Assembly (NCBI GenBank): GCA_031002005.1
Contig: JARYHS010006964.1
Coordinates: 1 to 64,000 of the forward strand
Direction: 5' to 3'
Length of the DNA stretch: 64,000 nt
Origin: Vandiemenella viatica
Lineage: Eukaryota > Arthropoda > Insecta > Orthoptera > Morabidae
A program made the translations under genes and the position numbers. The notes under the pieces were generated by a model. That model did not search any database. It was given only the letters and a program-made list of their open reading frames with translations, and was not told where the DNA came from. Positions 23,821-34,131 of this stretch are shown piece after piece. Position 1 is the first letter of the stretch; every line of letters starts with the position of its first letter.

Positions 23821-24079
23821 GAGTGTAGACTTTCCCGGCGTAGTGATGAAATATAATCTTCACGGGTGTTCAGCCGGATGGTGTCAAAGTAACACGATGT
23901 TTCGACAGCAAGCTCGGCTGTCTTCATCAGGTATCCGTGTCTGCTGGCTGTCACCGCGTCTACTGACAGCTTACGACACACAGCAGACACCGATACCTGA
24001 TGAAGACAGCCGAGCTTGCTGTCGAAACGTCGTGTTACTTTGACACCATCCGGCTGAACACCCGTGAAGATTATATTTC
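23821..24079. mobile_element. Foldback (hairpin) element with 14-bp target duplication
   Basis: Two 101-base arms (23846-23946 and 23981-24081) are inverted copies with about two mismatches and a 34-base loop. The whole is flanked by the identical 14-mer ATTAAGATTTTTGT at 23807-23820 and 24080-24093. The right arm contains CTGATGA (23997-24003), a 6-bp stem-loop and GAAAC (24024-24028). No protein is encoded. A 14-bp duplication is unusually long for a cut-and-paste TIR element and closer to that of LINE-mediated insertion. Confidence 0.85.
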
Positions 24080-24093
24080 ATTAAGATTTTTGT

Positions 24094-24526
24094 TACTGTC
24101 ATATGCTTGTGTTTTATTTTATACAACACTAATTTCAGATATGGCAAATGAAAAACTTCGACCCAACGACCACTAAATAAATAAAATGGTCATAAAGGTA
24201 TTTTCACTTCCAGGTATTAGGTGCATACATGTCGAAGCATTAAAATTATTATATTCACATCAGACTCAACAACTATATCAGCAGAAAATTTTAGTTTACT
24301 ACAATTACTTTTTTGTTTTTGGTTAAATATGGCTGAAATCAAAAATGTCTTTAACTGTACTGGTAATTACACCGGGACAAAAAGTGAAGTGAATTACATC
24401 CTCTATAATATATACTTGGCTTAGCACAAGATCTCATAATGTGTAATCGTAAGTTTTCCCGTCGGATCTGTTGCTTGAAGATTTCTCGGGCGTGTAGCCA
24501 GGGTCAATTGATCACAGATGTACGAA
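24094..24526. other. Gene-free stretch between foldback and LINE
   Basis: AT-rich sequence to about 24430, then GC-richer, which may be the start of the R1-like LINE 5' region. No recognisable coding sequence. Confidence 0.4.
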
Positions 24527-24558
24527 TTTCCGATGGCGTAACATGCCATCGTCTTCAG
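24527..24558 (-). ncRNA. Hammerhead-like core motif, unproven
   Basis: On the minus strand CUGAAGA (24558-24552) leads into a 7-bp stem (CGATGGC paired with GCCATCG, 7-base loop) and then GAAA. This is the conserved order CUGANGA, stem II, GAAA of hammerhead ribozymes. I could not build convincing stems I and III or a properly placed GUH cleavage site from the flanks. It could equally be a chance hairpin or a decayed motif. Confidence 0.25.
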
Positions 24559-24846
24559 GTAGCGTCCACTGGTCGGCGTGAGGAGCGCAGTCCAGGACGC
24601 GACTGCTGGTCTGCTCCGGGGGCGTCGATATTTATCAAAACGACGATCATATTTCTGTGCATTTGACAGTGGCTTGGTTTATTCATGCCGGAGTCGAAAT
24701 ACCACTTGCTGTCCCACTAAGGCAAAGAAATGCATCCTGGACTGTGACGTCAGCAAACAATCCTCGGTGTTGGCAATGACGCTTAGGCAGCTCACTAGGA
24801 CGCTGCACCCAGCAGGGAAAACAGTCACCTTTCCCAACTGGAAGCA

Positions 24847-25050
24847 GTGCACAGAATACAGCTCAAGGCCAGCACCTTACCCACGGATCCAGCCCAGTTG
24901 TTGACGCTAGTTAAAAAATTATTCAACAACAGAAATGAGATTTTTGACCCCGACCAAATATATAAACAATTTGTGATGACTCATGGAAGGATAGTTTTCG
25001 ACGCGAAACTTCCATGGCCTCAGAGTAATGTTTACACTAAAAACCCATAG
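24847..25050 (+). pseudogene. R1-like LINE ORF1 C-terminal fragment
   Basis: The open frame reads DPAQLLTLVKKLFNNRNEIF and MTHGRIVFDAKLPWP and ends in TAG directly abutting the ATG of ORF2 at 25051. Position just before the endonuclease suggests the tail of ORF1. I see none of the usual CCHC knuckles, so the assignment rests on location. Sequence upstream to about 24620 in other frames may be the rest of it. Confidence 0.4.
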
Positions 25051-26223
25051 ATGAAAGGTACAATCAAAGTTGCACAAATTAATGCAAGATGGACAAATAT
25101 GGTCCTGCATGAGCTAAGGAATCTTGCTGCGCAATATGACTGGGATGTTATCTGTGTGCAAGAGCCTTACTCTAATGGCGGACAAATACCACACATGCCA
25201 GTATCCTCACAAACCTATAGTAAGTGGATCCTAAACCTATGGCAGGAATCATTGTACTAAATAAAGAACTAACTGTAACCAAAATATCGCAATACTGTGA
25301 TGAGCACACATGCATGTGCAGAGATCGATACCGGGTGGTGTAGCGTTACTTTGGTATCGATATACTGCCAATATAAGGACCCTATAGATGCTTATCTAAA
25401 TAAAATAAGAAAAATTTGCACTGAGTTACAAGATCAAAGGATAATTATAACAGCAGATATAAATGCACACTCCCCGCTCTGGTACAGTGATACAACGGAT
25501 GAACGAGGCTTAATGGTAGAGGAACTGTTAAATGAGTTATGCCTGGAAGTCAGGAACTGCCCTAATAATGCTCCAACCTTTAGTAATAGAGCCGGTGCAA
25601 AATCGAATATCGATGTAACGCTGACCAACCAGCTGGCAGGAAACCTAGCCAGAAACTGGAGGGTGGTTGAAAACGAAAGTACAAGTGACCACAACTTGAT
25701 TCTGTTTGATCTGGCCAAAGGTAGGTTGCAAATCAATGAAATTAACGACACAATGAAAAAATATAACTTACGTAGGGCAGATTGGGCAAAACTAAGAGAT
25801 GAATTCCGTCTACCAGTGGATCTATTGGAAGGTAATGATGTAGATGTCATAGCAAGAGGGATCACGCGTGAAATTCAGCGCGTAATGAAAATGGCCATTC
25901 CCCTCAAAAGACCAGCGAATACTACAGACATACCGTGGAGCGACCGACTGCAAAAACTACGATCGGAGATGAGGAAGGCGAGAAAAGAGTACCAACGGTG
26001 CATGATTGCTGCCGATAGGTGCTTGCTTCTCGATAGATACAGGGAAAGGAAGACTGCCTTTAAAGAGCTGCTAATAAAAACAAAGCAGCAGAGTTGGGAG
26101 GCTTATGTAAACGCTAATTTAAAGTCAGATCCCTGGGGCGTCCCATACAAGATCGCAGCTAGCAAATTGAGACCACCGACTACACTATCAACCGTAAGAA
26201 GGGCAGACGGGACCATGACGGCC
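25051..26223 (+). pseudogene. R1-like LINE ORF2: apurinic-type endonuclease and linker
   Basis: The ORF starts MKGTIKVAQINARW and shows the endonuclease landmarks in order. These are VICVQEPYS (catalytic Glu, ~25150-25175), ITADINAHSPLW (~25447-25482), NIDVTLTN (~25607-25630) and SDHNLILFDL (~25684-25714). The enzyme nicks target DNA for target-primed reverse transcription. Two compensating frameshifts around 25210-25300 interrupt it (AGIIVLNKELTV is in another frame), so it is not intact. From 25808 it matches copy 1 bases 1-417. At 26224 the LINE stops abruptly and Harbinger sequence begins, so the reverse transcriptase is missing in this copy. Confidence 0.85.
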
Positions 26224-26640
26224 AATTATCAATATATATACGTAAATACAGGCACCAATGGTAGCGTCTCAGAAGGAAGAGTGTTTAAATTTACAAATTT
26301 TTACAAGAAAATGATATCCAATGAATTACATTTACCTCTAACTTCAAATTTGCCAGGTACAAAGACGCCTGTGCCATTTGTATTTGTGGGTGACAGTGCA
26401 TTTGCTGTTAATAAGCACATGATGAAACCATTTCCCTTTAAAAATATTTCCCATGAAAAAATAATTTACAATTATCGACCGTCTCATGCCAGAAGAGTCG
26501 TAGAAAATACTTTTGACATACTAGCTGCCAAATTCAGGATTTTTCGTCAATATATTGGCTTAAACATTGATAATGTTGACCCCAATGTCCTGGCGTGTTG
26601 TGCGTTGCACAATTACTTGCGAAAGAAATCTACTCAGTAA
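25297..26640 (+). CDS. Chimeric ORF: LINE endonuclease fused to Harbinger transposase core
   Basis: This is an uninterrupted 447-codon frame. Residues 1 to about 309 are R1-like endonuclease (from its second third) plus linker. Residues 310-447 are the PIF/Harbinger catalytic region with GDSAF (second Asp) and RRVVENT (Glu). The first Asp (AIDGK) is not included. The join at 26224 is a deletion relative to copy 1, with AATT shared by both parents (418-421 and 3717-3720). The ORF ends early at KKSTQ because four bases are lost relative to copy 1. It lacks a complete catalytic set for either enzyme, and no promoter or splice evidence suggests expression. Most likely an accidental open frame. 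Confidence 0.7.
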   Translation: MMSTHACAEIDTGWCSVTLVSIYCQYKDPIDAYLNKIRKICTELQDQRIIITADINAHSPLWYSDTTDERGLMVEELLNELCLEVRNCPNNAPTFSNRAGAKSNIDVTLTNQLAGNLARNWRVVENESTSDHNLILFDLAKGRLQINEINDTMKKYNLRRADWAKLRDEFRLPVDLLEGNDVDVIARGITREIQRVMKMAIPLKRPANTTDIPWSDRLQKLRSEMRKARKEYQRCMIAADRCLLLDRYRERKTAFKELLIKTKQQSWEAYVNANLKSDPWGVPYKIAASKLRPPTTLSTVRRADGTMTANYQYIYVNTGTNGSVSEGRVFKFTNFYKKMISNELHLPLTSNLPGTKTPVPFVFVGDSAFAVNKHMMKPFPFKNISHEKIIYNYRPSHARRVVENTFDILAAKFRIFRQYIGLNIDNVDPNVLACCALHNYLRKKSTQ

Positions 26641-26800
26641 CATGCAAATCTGTTGATCATGAAAATACTGAAGCTACGACATTCTGTCAAGGAAACTGGT
26701 GTCGAATAATGGAAGGTTTAGTGCCATTAGCGCAAACCACAGAGAAAGGCAAAATGAGGAAGTAAATAAAACCAGAGATACTTCCAAAAATATTTTAACC
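26224..26800 (+). pseudogene. PIF/Harbinger transposase catalytic remnant (copy 2)
   Basis: This is the counterpart of copy 1 bases 3717-5172 without the mariner-like insertion. The empty TA lies at 26508-26509. It retains the second Asp and the Glu. The first Asp and everything upstream were deleted. A four-base deletion after CTCAGTA truncates the reading frame at 26640, after which the old C-terminal sequence continues in other frames. Confidence 0.85.
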
Positions 26801-26850
26801 AAGAAGGTAGGATAGTTTTTCAGGAAAGAATGATAAATATTGTACACCTG

Positions 26851-27106
26851 TTTTTTTTTTTTTTTTTTTTTTTTTATCTGCTTAACGTCTCTCTAACAGC
26901 GAGGTCTTTAGAGACGGGAAAGGATGGGGGACAAGGAATTGGAAGGAATTCGGCCATGGCCTTTTGAAGGAAGCATCCCGGCATTTGCCTGAAGTGATTT
27001 GGGAAACCATGGAAAACCCAAATCTGGATGCCCGGACGGGGATTTGAACCGCCGTCCTCCCGAATGCGAGGCCAGAACGCTAACCGTTACACCACCACGC
27101 TCGGTG
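26851..27106 (-). mobile_element. Young tRNA-derived SINE, polymorphic insertion
   Basis: Read on the minus strand, the head ACCGAGCGTGGTGGTGTAAC contains an A-box-like TGGTGTAACGG. A B box GGTTCAAATCC follows, then the body with CCATGGTTTCCCAAATCAC and CTTCAGGCAAATGCC, and a 25-base A tail (T run at 26851-26875). The near-identical target duplication TGTACACCTG (26841-26850) and TGTACCCTTG (27107-27116) borders it. Copy 1 has a single TGTACCCTTG at 5198-5207. The old copies at 15703, 18508, 45290 and 52418 are the same family. Confidence 0.93.
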
Positions 27107-27116
27107 TGTACCCTTG

Positions 27117-27595
27117 TAAGTACATACATTATGTACTCGTGAATGTTCGCTATTTTCTTCTAAAAAAAAAAAAAAAAGCCGGAGAAGATCGTAGTACCAA
27201 AAGGACGGTACATACATGTCTTCTGTGCCATTTCCCGTTTGCATACAAGATTTCACCTGTAAATACCAAGCACATTATTAATGAAATCATAGTTTTTTTA
27301 TTCAGATTTCAGTTAAGACAGAATTTAGTTTTATACAATTTGTCTTGGAAACTTTATTGTATAAATAAAATTAACTATGAAATCAATTTGTAAAAACCAA
27401 TCTGTTACTTTTCCATTCAAATAATGTATATTGAATAATATTCAATAAATACATTTATTGTAAAAGTTACTTATTTCTGTTCTTTTATCTATTACCCTTA
27501 TATTCCTCAAAGATTATTATTAACTGCTGTAAATACAATTATGCATTTACATTTCATAAAACAATAATCACTTAGGTATTTGAGTCTTTACTTAC
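27117..27595. other. Counterpart of 5208-5674
   Basis: No gene. AT-rich flank of the Harbinger remnant, with a 15-base A run near 27163-27177 that is shorter in copy 1. Confidence 0.6.
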
Positions 27596-27804
27596 CTTTT
27601 TTTTTAATTCACGCGAGTTCTGTTCTCTTTTTCAGAACTGCAACTGTTGCTTCCTGGTCCAATTCTTTGGAAATTTCTAGCAATACTCTAAATCCTTCTT
27701 CCCGCATTTTGCGGTTTGTAATTTTTGTTGTATTTGTCCCATAACTGGGGCATATCTTTATAAACTTCAAAAATATTGGACCACACCTCTGTCTCTTTAG
27801 ACAT
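27596..27804 (-). pseudogene. MADF-domain exon (copy 2)
   Basis: Same exon as 5675-5881: ATG at 27804-27802, VWSNIFEFYKD and PQLWDKYNKNYK, the shared frameshift, and a donor at the end (GT at 27594-27595). In this copy the frame after the shift reads on as DQEATVAVLKKRTELA before a stop, closer to a normal MADF end than copy 1. Its BESS exon partner is deleted in this copy. Confidence 0.65.
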
Positions 27805-28130
27805 TACTGACGATATACACAACCAATGGCACGAAACGCATTCATTCTCTGCTCAAAGCCGACTGAGCCGAAATTGTCTCAATCATTGCAATCGCGCTAC
27901 GAACGTCTCAATTTGCTCCCTGTCTGATGAATCTGTAAATTGTTTGGTCGGGCTCTGCGGATCTCCCGATATCGGGAGCAACATGCCCAATTAACCTACT
28001 CACGCGGCAATCTGCGGGCCCTTGCCGGATTGCCCCTATCGATTGGGACCGGATTACCTAGTGTGTAGCCGCCATAAAACTGACATTCTTACGTTTTTAA
28101 CTTCCGTCTTTGCCTCGGTTTTATTAAATC

Positions 28131-28480
28131 ATGGATGAAGCATTAGTTTCAGTAGTTATTTCACAATGTCTGATGAGAACAAAAAGTAAAAATGGTCAAG
28201 AAATTGTTGCTAAAGAGGAAATTGTTCTTCGATCTGAATTTGCTTTGGGAATTACGTCATAAACGTGAAAGCTGGCTTAATTATTTACGAATGGTTACGG
28301 GCCCTTATTTGAAATTGCTATTATTAATAATACTAAAAACAAAACACTGCTTTGAGATGGAGAATCTCACTCCTTGAGAGACTGACATTTATGCTAAGAT
28401 TCCTAGTTCCAAAGATCTAGAGTTTACAACTGTAATATCGAAACAATCTCAAGATCTAGAGTTCACAGTTGTAACGCCAC
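28131..28480 (+). pseudogene. PIF/Harbinger transposase N-terminal half (copy 2)
   Basis: The 61-codon frame at 28192-28377 includes KLLLKRKLFFDLNLLWELR and SWLNYLRMV, followed by SKDLEFTTVISKQS-like sequence near 28405-28450. It is better preserved than the copy at 6222-6560 but still frameshifted, and in the same out-of-order position downstream of the catalytic half. Confidence 0.72.
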
Positions 28481-28503
28481 CGGAGGAGTAGCTTCCCTAG
28501 GGG

Positions 28504-28914
28504 TAGGGATTTCGTCCCCGCAATGTCCCCGGATTTTTGCTGTTGTCCTCAGATTTATTTTTTAAATCAAGTGAGAGATCTTTAAAAGCCCTGATTTGCT
28601 AGTTCATTCGTTTAAAGCAAGAGATATGAAGCGTCCTTCTTTTCCTTGTACGTGCCTAGGAATAAAAGAAAATTACATGGATACTAGCTTCTTGGACACA
28701 ACAGCTTTGTGCTGTGTGCAAAATGGCTGTCTGTGATACTCATTTATAATACAAAATATAAATAATATGTGGCTTTTAAGTTAACCCATCCTTTAATCAT
28801 ATAATTTATAAAAGTACAACGCATAATTAGCACAAATGCCGAAAGCGTCCCCGGATTTTTGTGAAAAAGTTGTAAAGTGTCCCCGGATTTGGAGAAAAAA
28901 TTCTGGTAACCCTA
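28504..28914. mobile_element. Small non-autonomous TAGGG-ended element, copy 2
   Basis: Counterpart of 6582-7010. The left end TAGGGATTTCGTCCCCGCAA and the right end (reverse complement TAGGGTTACCAGAATTTTTT) are intact. The long T run seen in copy 1 is only a short TTTATTTTTTAAA here. Confidence 0.5.
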
Positions 28915-29446
28915 TCATAGATTAGAATAAGTTACCAAGAGAGATGATGAATAATTTACTAAAAACGTTGAAAGTTCGAATTTTGTAGGGAGCAAAGGAA
29001 GGTGGGTGCAGGAAAGGGGGAGAGAGTGGGTGTGTCGGGAAATTGCCACCAGAGTGTGAGCTCCATTGCAATTAATTAAAAAATGAAGTTGTCAGTCCGG
29101 AACAGCACCTTCTGCACCTCTCTGTACTGCTATTCCACTCTAAAATTTAACATTTATCACAGTAACGTTATGTACAATTCACTTGATATTATTTACTCTG
29201 CCTGCGTCTTGTAGAACGTGCTGTATGTTTACACCCAACTGGTTTCCATGTATACTGTGAGAAGTAACTTGGGATTTGCAGTTGCATCACGCTTCAGTTT
29301 TACCAACTGAATAAAACCTTGAATACCAGCAAAATATTATTCGTATAAATGGAATGAGAGAACGATAGTTAACAATTTAAAATTCTCCTAGTTAAGTTAT
29401 TTTACGACAGAAACTTAATGTGGATTTGATCGCCTGAAACTAGCAG
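28915..29446. other. Counterpart of 7011-7556
   Basis: No gene recognised. One 13-base stretch present in copy 1 near 7335 is missing. Confidence 0.5.
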
Positions 29447-30800
29447 TATCTTTACTGGAAAATCGCGCAAGTAACTCCGATTTTCAAAAAAGGTGATCGA
29501 AGTGATCCTGGAAATTATTGTTCCATATCTATAACATCTGTTTGTCGTAGAGTTATGGAGCATATTATATGCTCGAACATTATGAATTTTCTAGATGATA
29601 ATAATTTGCTTACAACAAATCAACAAGGATTTCGGAAGAAAAGATCATGTGAAACTCAGCTGGCCCTATTTACACACGACGTAATGAAATTATCGATGCA
29701 GGTTCACAAGTAGATGCAATTTTTTTAGATTTCCAGAAAGCCTTTGACTCTGTGCCACACAACCGCCTCTTAGCGAAGCTTCGAGCGTACGGTATATCGG
29801 ATCAGCTTTGTGAATGGATAAAGGATTTTCTAACTGGTCGGTCGCAGTATGTTGTCGTTGAAGGAGAAAGTTCTTCTAATCTCGATGTTGCATCGGGTGT
29901 ACCTCAAGGAAGTGTAATAGGACCACTTCTTTTCTTAATTTTTATAAACGATCTCGGAGACAAAGTGAAAAGCCTTTTTAGACTGTTTGCTGATGATGCG
30001 GTTATTTATAGGCGAGGTAAGAAATTTGGCCGATTGCTTAGAAATTCAGCGCGATCTGGATGTTATTTTGGCTTGGTGCGTTGAGTGGCAACTTACTCTA
30101 AATTGTAAAAAGTGCAAGACAATGAGCATAACTAACAAAAGAATCCAATTGTTCAGAAATACGAGTTAAACAATACAGTTATTGATATGGTCGATTCTAT
30201 GAAATATTTGGGAGTAACAGTACAAAGGAACATGAAATGGGACATACACATTAATTCGTTAGTAGGTAGAGCAAATTCTAGGCTGCGATTCATAGGTCGA
30301 ATCTTGAAAATTGTAATGAACAACAAGGAGATAGCGTACAAATCTCTTGTGCGTCCACATTTGGACTATTGTTGTGCCATTTGGGATCCGTTTCAGTAAG
30401 GGGTTGATCGAAAATATAGAGAAAGTACAGAGAAGAGCCGCTCGATTCGTGACCGCTTGCTACAGTCCTTATGAAAGCGTCACAGAACTGATTAGTAGAC
30501 TTAGGTTGGGAGTCTCTGGTAGATAGACGACACACGTTTCGTTTAAACTTATTGGTAAACATGCGTTCTCCCACTTTCACTTTTGAGTGTAGTGAAATAC
30601 TTCTTCCACCAACCTATTTGAGTCGGAAGGACAGGAAAGATAAAATTAGAGAAATAAGGTGCCGCACTGATTCTTATATGAATTCTTTTTTCCCTCGTAC
30701 CATTAGGGATTGGAATGCACAGCAAAGAGATTAGCTTTGGTGCTGAGCACCCTCTGCCACCCACAATTTTGTGAATTGCAGAGTATATATGTAGATAGAT
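29447..30800 (+). pseudogene. CR1/Jockey-type LINE reverse transcriptase, 5'-truncated (copy 2)
   Basis: Counterpart of 7557-8917. The frame at 29752-30084 carries VPQGSVIGPLLFLIFINDL and RLFADDAVIY in one piece, so the palm is better preserved than in copy 1. Frameshifts near 29690, 30015 and 30400 still disable it. The tail reads AGTATATATGTAGATAGATA, with an expanded GTAGATA repeat compared with copy 1. The stop is followed 190 bases later by exon 1. Confidence 0.85.
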
Positions 30801-30921
30801 ATGTAGATATCTTTGTACCGAACCTTTTTCTAACAGCTGTTTGTGCGTCGTATGTTGTGATTGCAGTGACTTGTTAGTAATATTGGGCTATTCATTTCTC
30901 TAGGCGTCACAAGGTTACGAT

Positions 30922-30957
30922 ATGGAGACAATAGAGGCTGTGTATATTAAAGAAGAG
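30922..30957 (+). CDS. C2H2 zinc-finger gene, coding exon 1
   Basis: First coding exon of the only complete gene model in the window: exons 30922-30957, 35969-36024, 46855-47055 and 48906-49527, giving 304 aa with every junction in phase. It encodes METIEAVYIKEE and ends in GAG/GTGGGT. The protein is a probable nuclear DNA-binding regulator. A CR1-like LINE sits just upstream, so the promoter may lie beyond it or in the 120 bases between. A spliced 5' UTR exon is possible (GATTGCAG near 30858-30866). Confidence 0.78.
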
Positions 30958-32947
30958 GTGGGTCTACCATTAATCTGTTTATGAAGTTGTATAAATGTAG
31001 TTGACGTGGTTAATGTCCCACGTATGCTATGATTGTACATCTTCTGGTGTATGTATTATATTGTGAACTGTAAATTGACAACTTTCCACATCCCACAGAG
31101 CTAGTCTCTTGTATTGGGATGTATTATATTGTATTGTACAGTTCATACGTTGCTGATTACTATCCACAACAACATGGACGAGCCTTTCATTCTCAATTAC
31201 TTGGGCAACTTTGTTGTTATTTACCTGTATGTGGCTAATGTTCAATCCCGAGATTTTATTTAGTAATACGTATAAGCTGAATTACACGATGTATAAATAT
31301 GTCGTGTATTTAGCAATTGGAACGTATTAACAACTTCCCTTACAGTAACTATTAACGTCGTTTGAAGTATTTTCTTTTTCTCGTTTAATTTGAATTGTTT
31401 GTTTTTAAAGCATTAGTTTGTTGAAATAATGAGTGAATGCCAATATATTACGATCGTGACTCTGAAAACAAAGGCCTGTTTTACAGATGTCTGGCAACAC
31501 ATTCATGCAATTAAATTGATAAGAAGAATGCTTATTACTTTGAATGTGCTGTACGGCGATTTCATTCCAGGAGTTTTTTTGTATTTATGATTATCCGATC
31601 AGCAGTATGTTGCAGATGACTGAAGCTTAGGTTCTGTAAATTTTGTATATGTTGATGGAATGACGGAACAGCGGACAACAATTTAGATTTTAGATAGCAA
31701 TGATCTTAGTTTTTGAGCAGCAGAAATTGACAGTGGAATTCTTACTATAGAACATTAAGTATCTCTGTAGCAGAACTTATCGGCTATTCACATGAAACGT
31801 TGTCATTTTGCTGTGAGGAGATATTGTGTTTTGCTCTCTGAAGACGACAGAAGGACGTTACATAGAGCCAATAAATGCTTTAGATATTCTGGTAGTGGTA
31901 GGTTTACAACTTATAGCTGCTTACGGAGTCTTACAGCATTGTTTAACAGCTGGACACTCCTTTCACTCGCCTGCTGTTCACTTTGGTTGATAAAGAATTG
32001 CGAATAAGCACATTTTGCTCATTAGACCACATGATGTTCACGATACCTTTAAATATGTTGTGTTTGTTCGTCTGAAAAAACAAAAGAATGAGAAATTCAT
32101 TTACAGAAAGTATAAATGTTGTTTAATAGTCTTTCACTGTGATAAATCAGCAGGCTAAGCAAATTCGCAAATTTACTATTATGAAAAGTATTACAGGCAC
32201 GGGAATTTCTCAATGATATGCCATTTACTAGATATGTATTGTACAATGATGTCTATGAGCTCGTTTTGTCTGTATTTATTAACGTTTGTCTGAATATGTT
32301 GCACATGAGCTAAGAAATTGAGAAATTGCAATCTGTAGTTGTCGGAAAGTTATTTTCTTGAATATCTGGCTTTACATTTTCAGTTGAAATCAGTTAAATA
32401 TGGAGTACTTAAAGCATAGTCAAAATCTACTATATATTTGCTAGTCAATAGAACGTCACTGACTGATAAGTTGATTTGTAATAGTGAGAAAATGGAGACT
32501 TTTATTTTTCAGTATAAGCCACACAGATTTAGTGTCCACTTGTTGCTAACAAAAATTTTCCTGCACAACTTTAAATGTGTTGCAGTAAGAAGGGTTGTGC
32601 TGGTGTGTGAAGTATTGTGCATACCTTTTAAAAATAACATAGTTGTGGTAATGCTATAAAATTCCTAATCTTTAATTAGTTGCTAGTAATAACAGAAGAT
32701 GATAAGGTAAAAAATTAATACTCTAATATTTGTATTGATATGTATATGAGTGTATACTATGAAAGTGCTTTTCTGTTATATAGGGTGAACATTGTAACAC
32801 GTATTCACTGGCTGTAATTGGCCCATAATCTTAGATGAAATAGTAAGAATTATGGATAGGTTTCATTTCATAATGACGACTTGCAGCCTCAGTGGTGGTT
32901 AACATTAAGTTGTGTTGGCTCGTGTTACTGTCGCTGTTTTGACTTTG
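30958..32947. other. Intron 1, first part (copy 2)
   Basis: AT-rich intronic sequence matching 9062-11041. No gene seen. Confidence 0.55.
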
Positions 32948-34131
32948 AAGTGATGTTCCGATACCATCAAAATTTTGATACCTACTCAGATGTACTCAAA
33001 TTGTTTTATGATAGTCATATGAGTACTGCAAAATTATCAATATTTACTCATGTCGATACTTTCTTTAATTAATTTCGAAATGTCAGAATATATGTGATGT
33101 TTTGCTAAATTATTTATTTTACTTGACCAGTGTAATAAAGTAAAATAACACACAGTAAAAACTTTTATTTATTTATTAAAATTATAATAAAGAAACACAT
33201 TCTAAGCAAGCTTAAAAGGTTTTGTCTTATCTTTAAATATTTATTTATTATAATTTTAACACTTTTAAACAAAAAAAGTCCTCTTTTGGAAGGTTTCCCA
33301 ATAAAGCAATTGTTCCAAATATTTTCAGGACAACTTGTTTCTTATGTTTATCATTGTTTCAGTCACCTTAGAGAACAAACATTCACTCGGTACTGAGTTT
33401 GCTGCAACAATAAGATACTGTTGTGTGTATTTGTATGGACAAAGAAATATAGATCTCATTTCTTCCCATTCTGTAAATGGATTGCTTTTTACAGACATTC
33501 AAATGTTTGACAAGTTTGTCACTAAATTGCATTATCTTTATCTTTTTGTAGTGTTGGCTAGCTCTTTGTAATGTTTCTTGAAGTCATATTCCTGTTAAAC
33601 ACTAGCTGAAGCAGCTTCCTCTTTCGATTCACATGGGCTACTTAATTGCTCATGAACCACATCTTTTAGTTTTTGTATGGGACTGCACGGGTGTGACCAA
33701 TTGCACGGGAGCGACCATTGGCCAGCCATATCAAAACACATTGCAAGTACGATTTTATTACAATGAAATAAGACAATATTTTTGAGATTGGACCCTCTGT
33801 GCTCATTCTTAGAAGCAATTTTGTTTGATTTTCAATGCTACCAACTTGATGTTTGGGGGAAATTAATTTGGCAGGCACAACTGAGTGGTGTAGTAGGGTT
33901 GATGTGTTTAGAATTTAACAACTGGTGCTTTTGATACTTTCAATTCAATATAAGTACTTTTCTTCCAATACCAATTAAGTATTGAATGAAGTTATTCAAT
34001 TTTTTTTTTTTTTATTTTTTTTTTACTGCTTTACGCCTCGTCGATAGGTTCGAATATGAAAAGTACTCAGTATAGAAACAAATTACTGAGTACGGTACTT
34101 ACTCATATTAACTTGTATCGAATCATCACTA
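32948..34131 (-). mobile_element. hAT transposon remnant in intron 1 (copy 2)
   Basis: Counterpart of 11042-12213 with the same imperfect inverted ends. The minus-strand signature near 33376-33411 reads IVAANSVPSECLFSKV. A T-rich tract near 33997-34024 is expanded relative to copy 1. Inactive. Confidence 0.65.

Noticed and set aside
27028..27129. tRNA gene suggested by good A and B boxes
   Set aside because: The tRNA-like head is joined to a SINE body with an A tail and target duplication, so it is a SINE.
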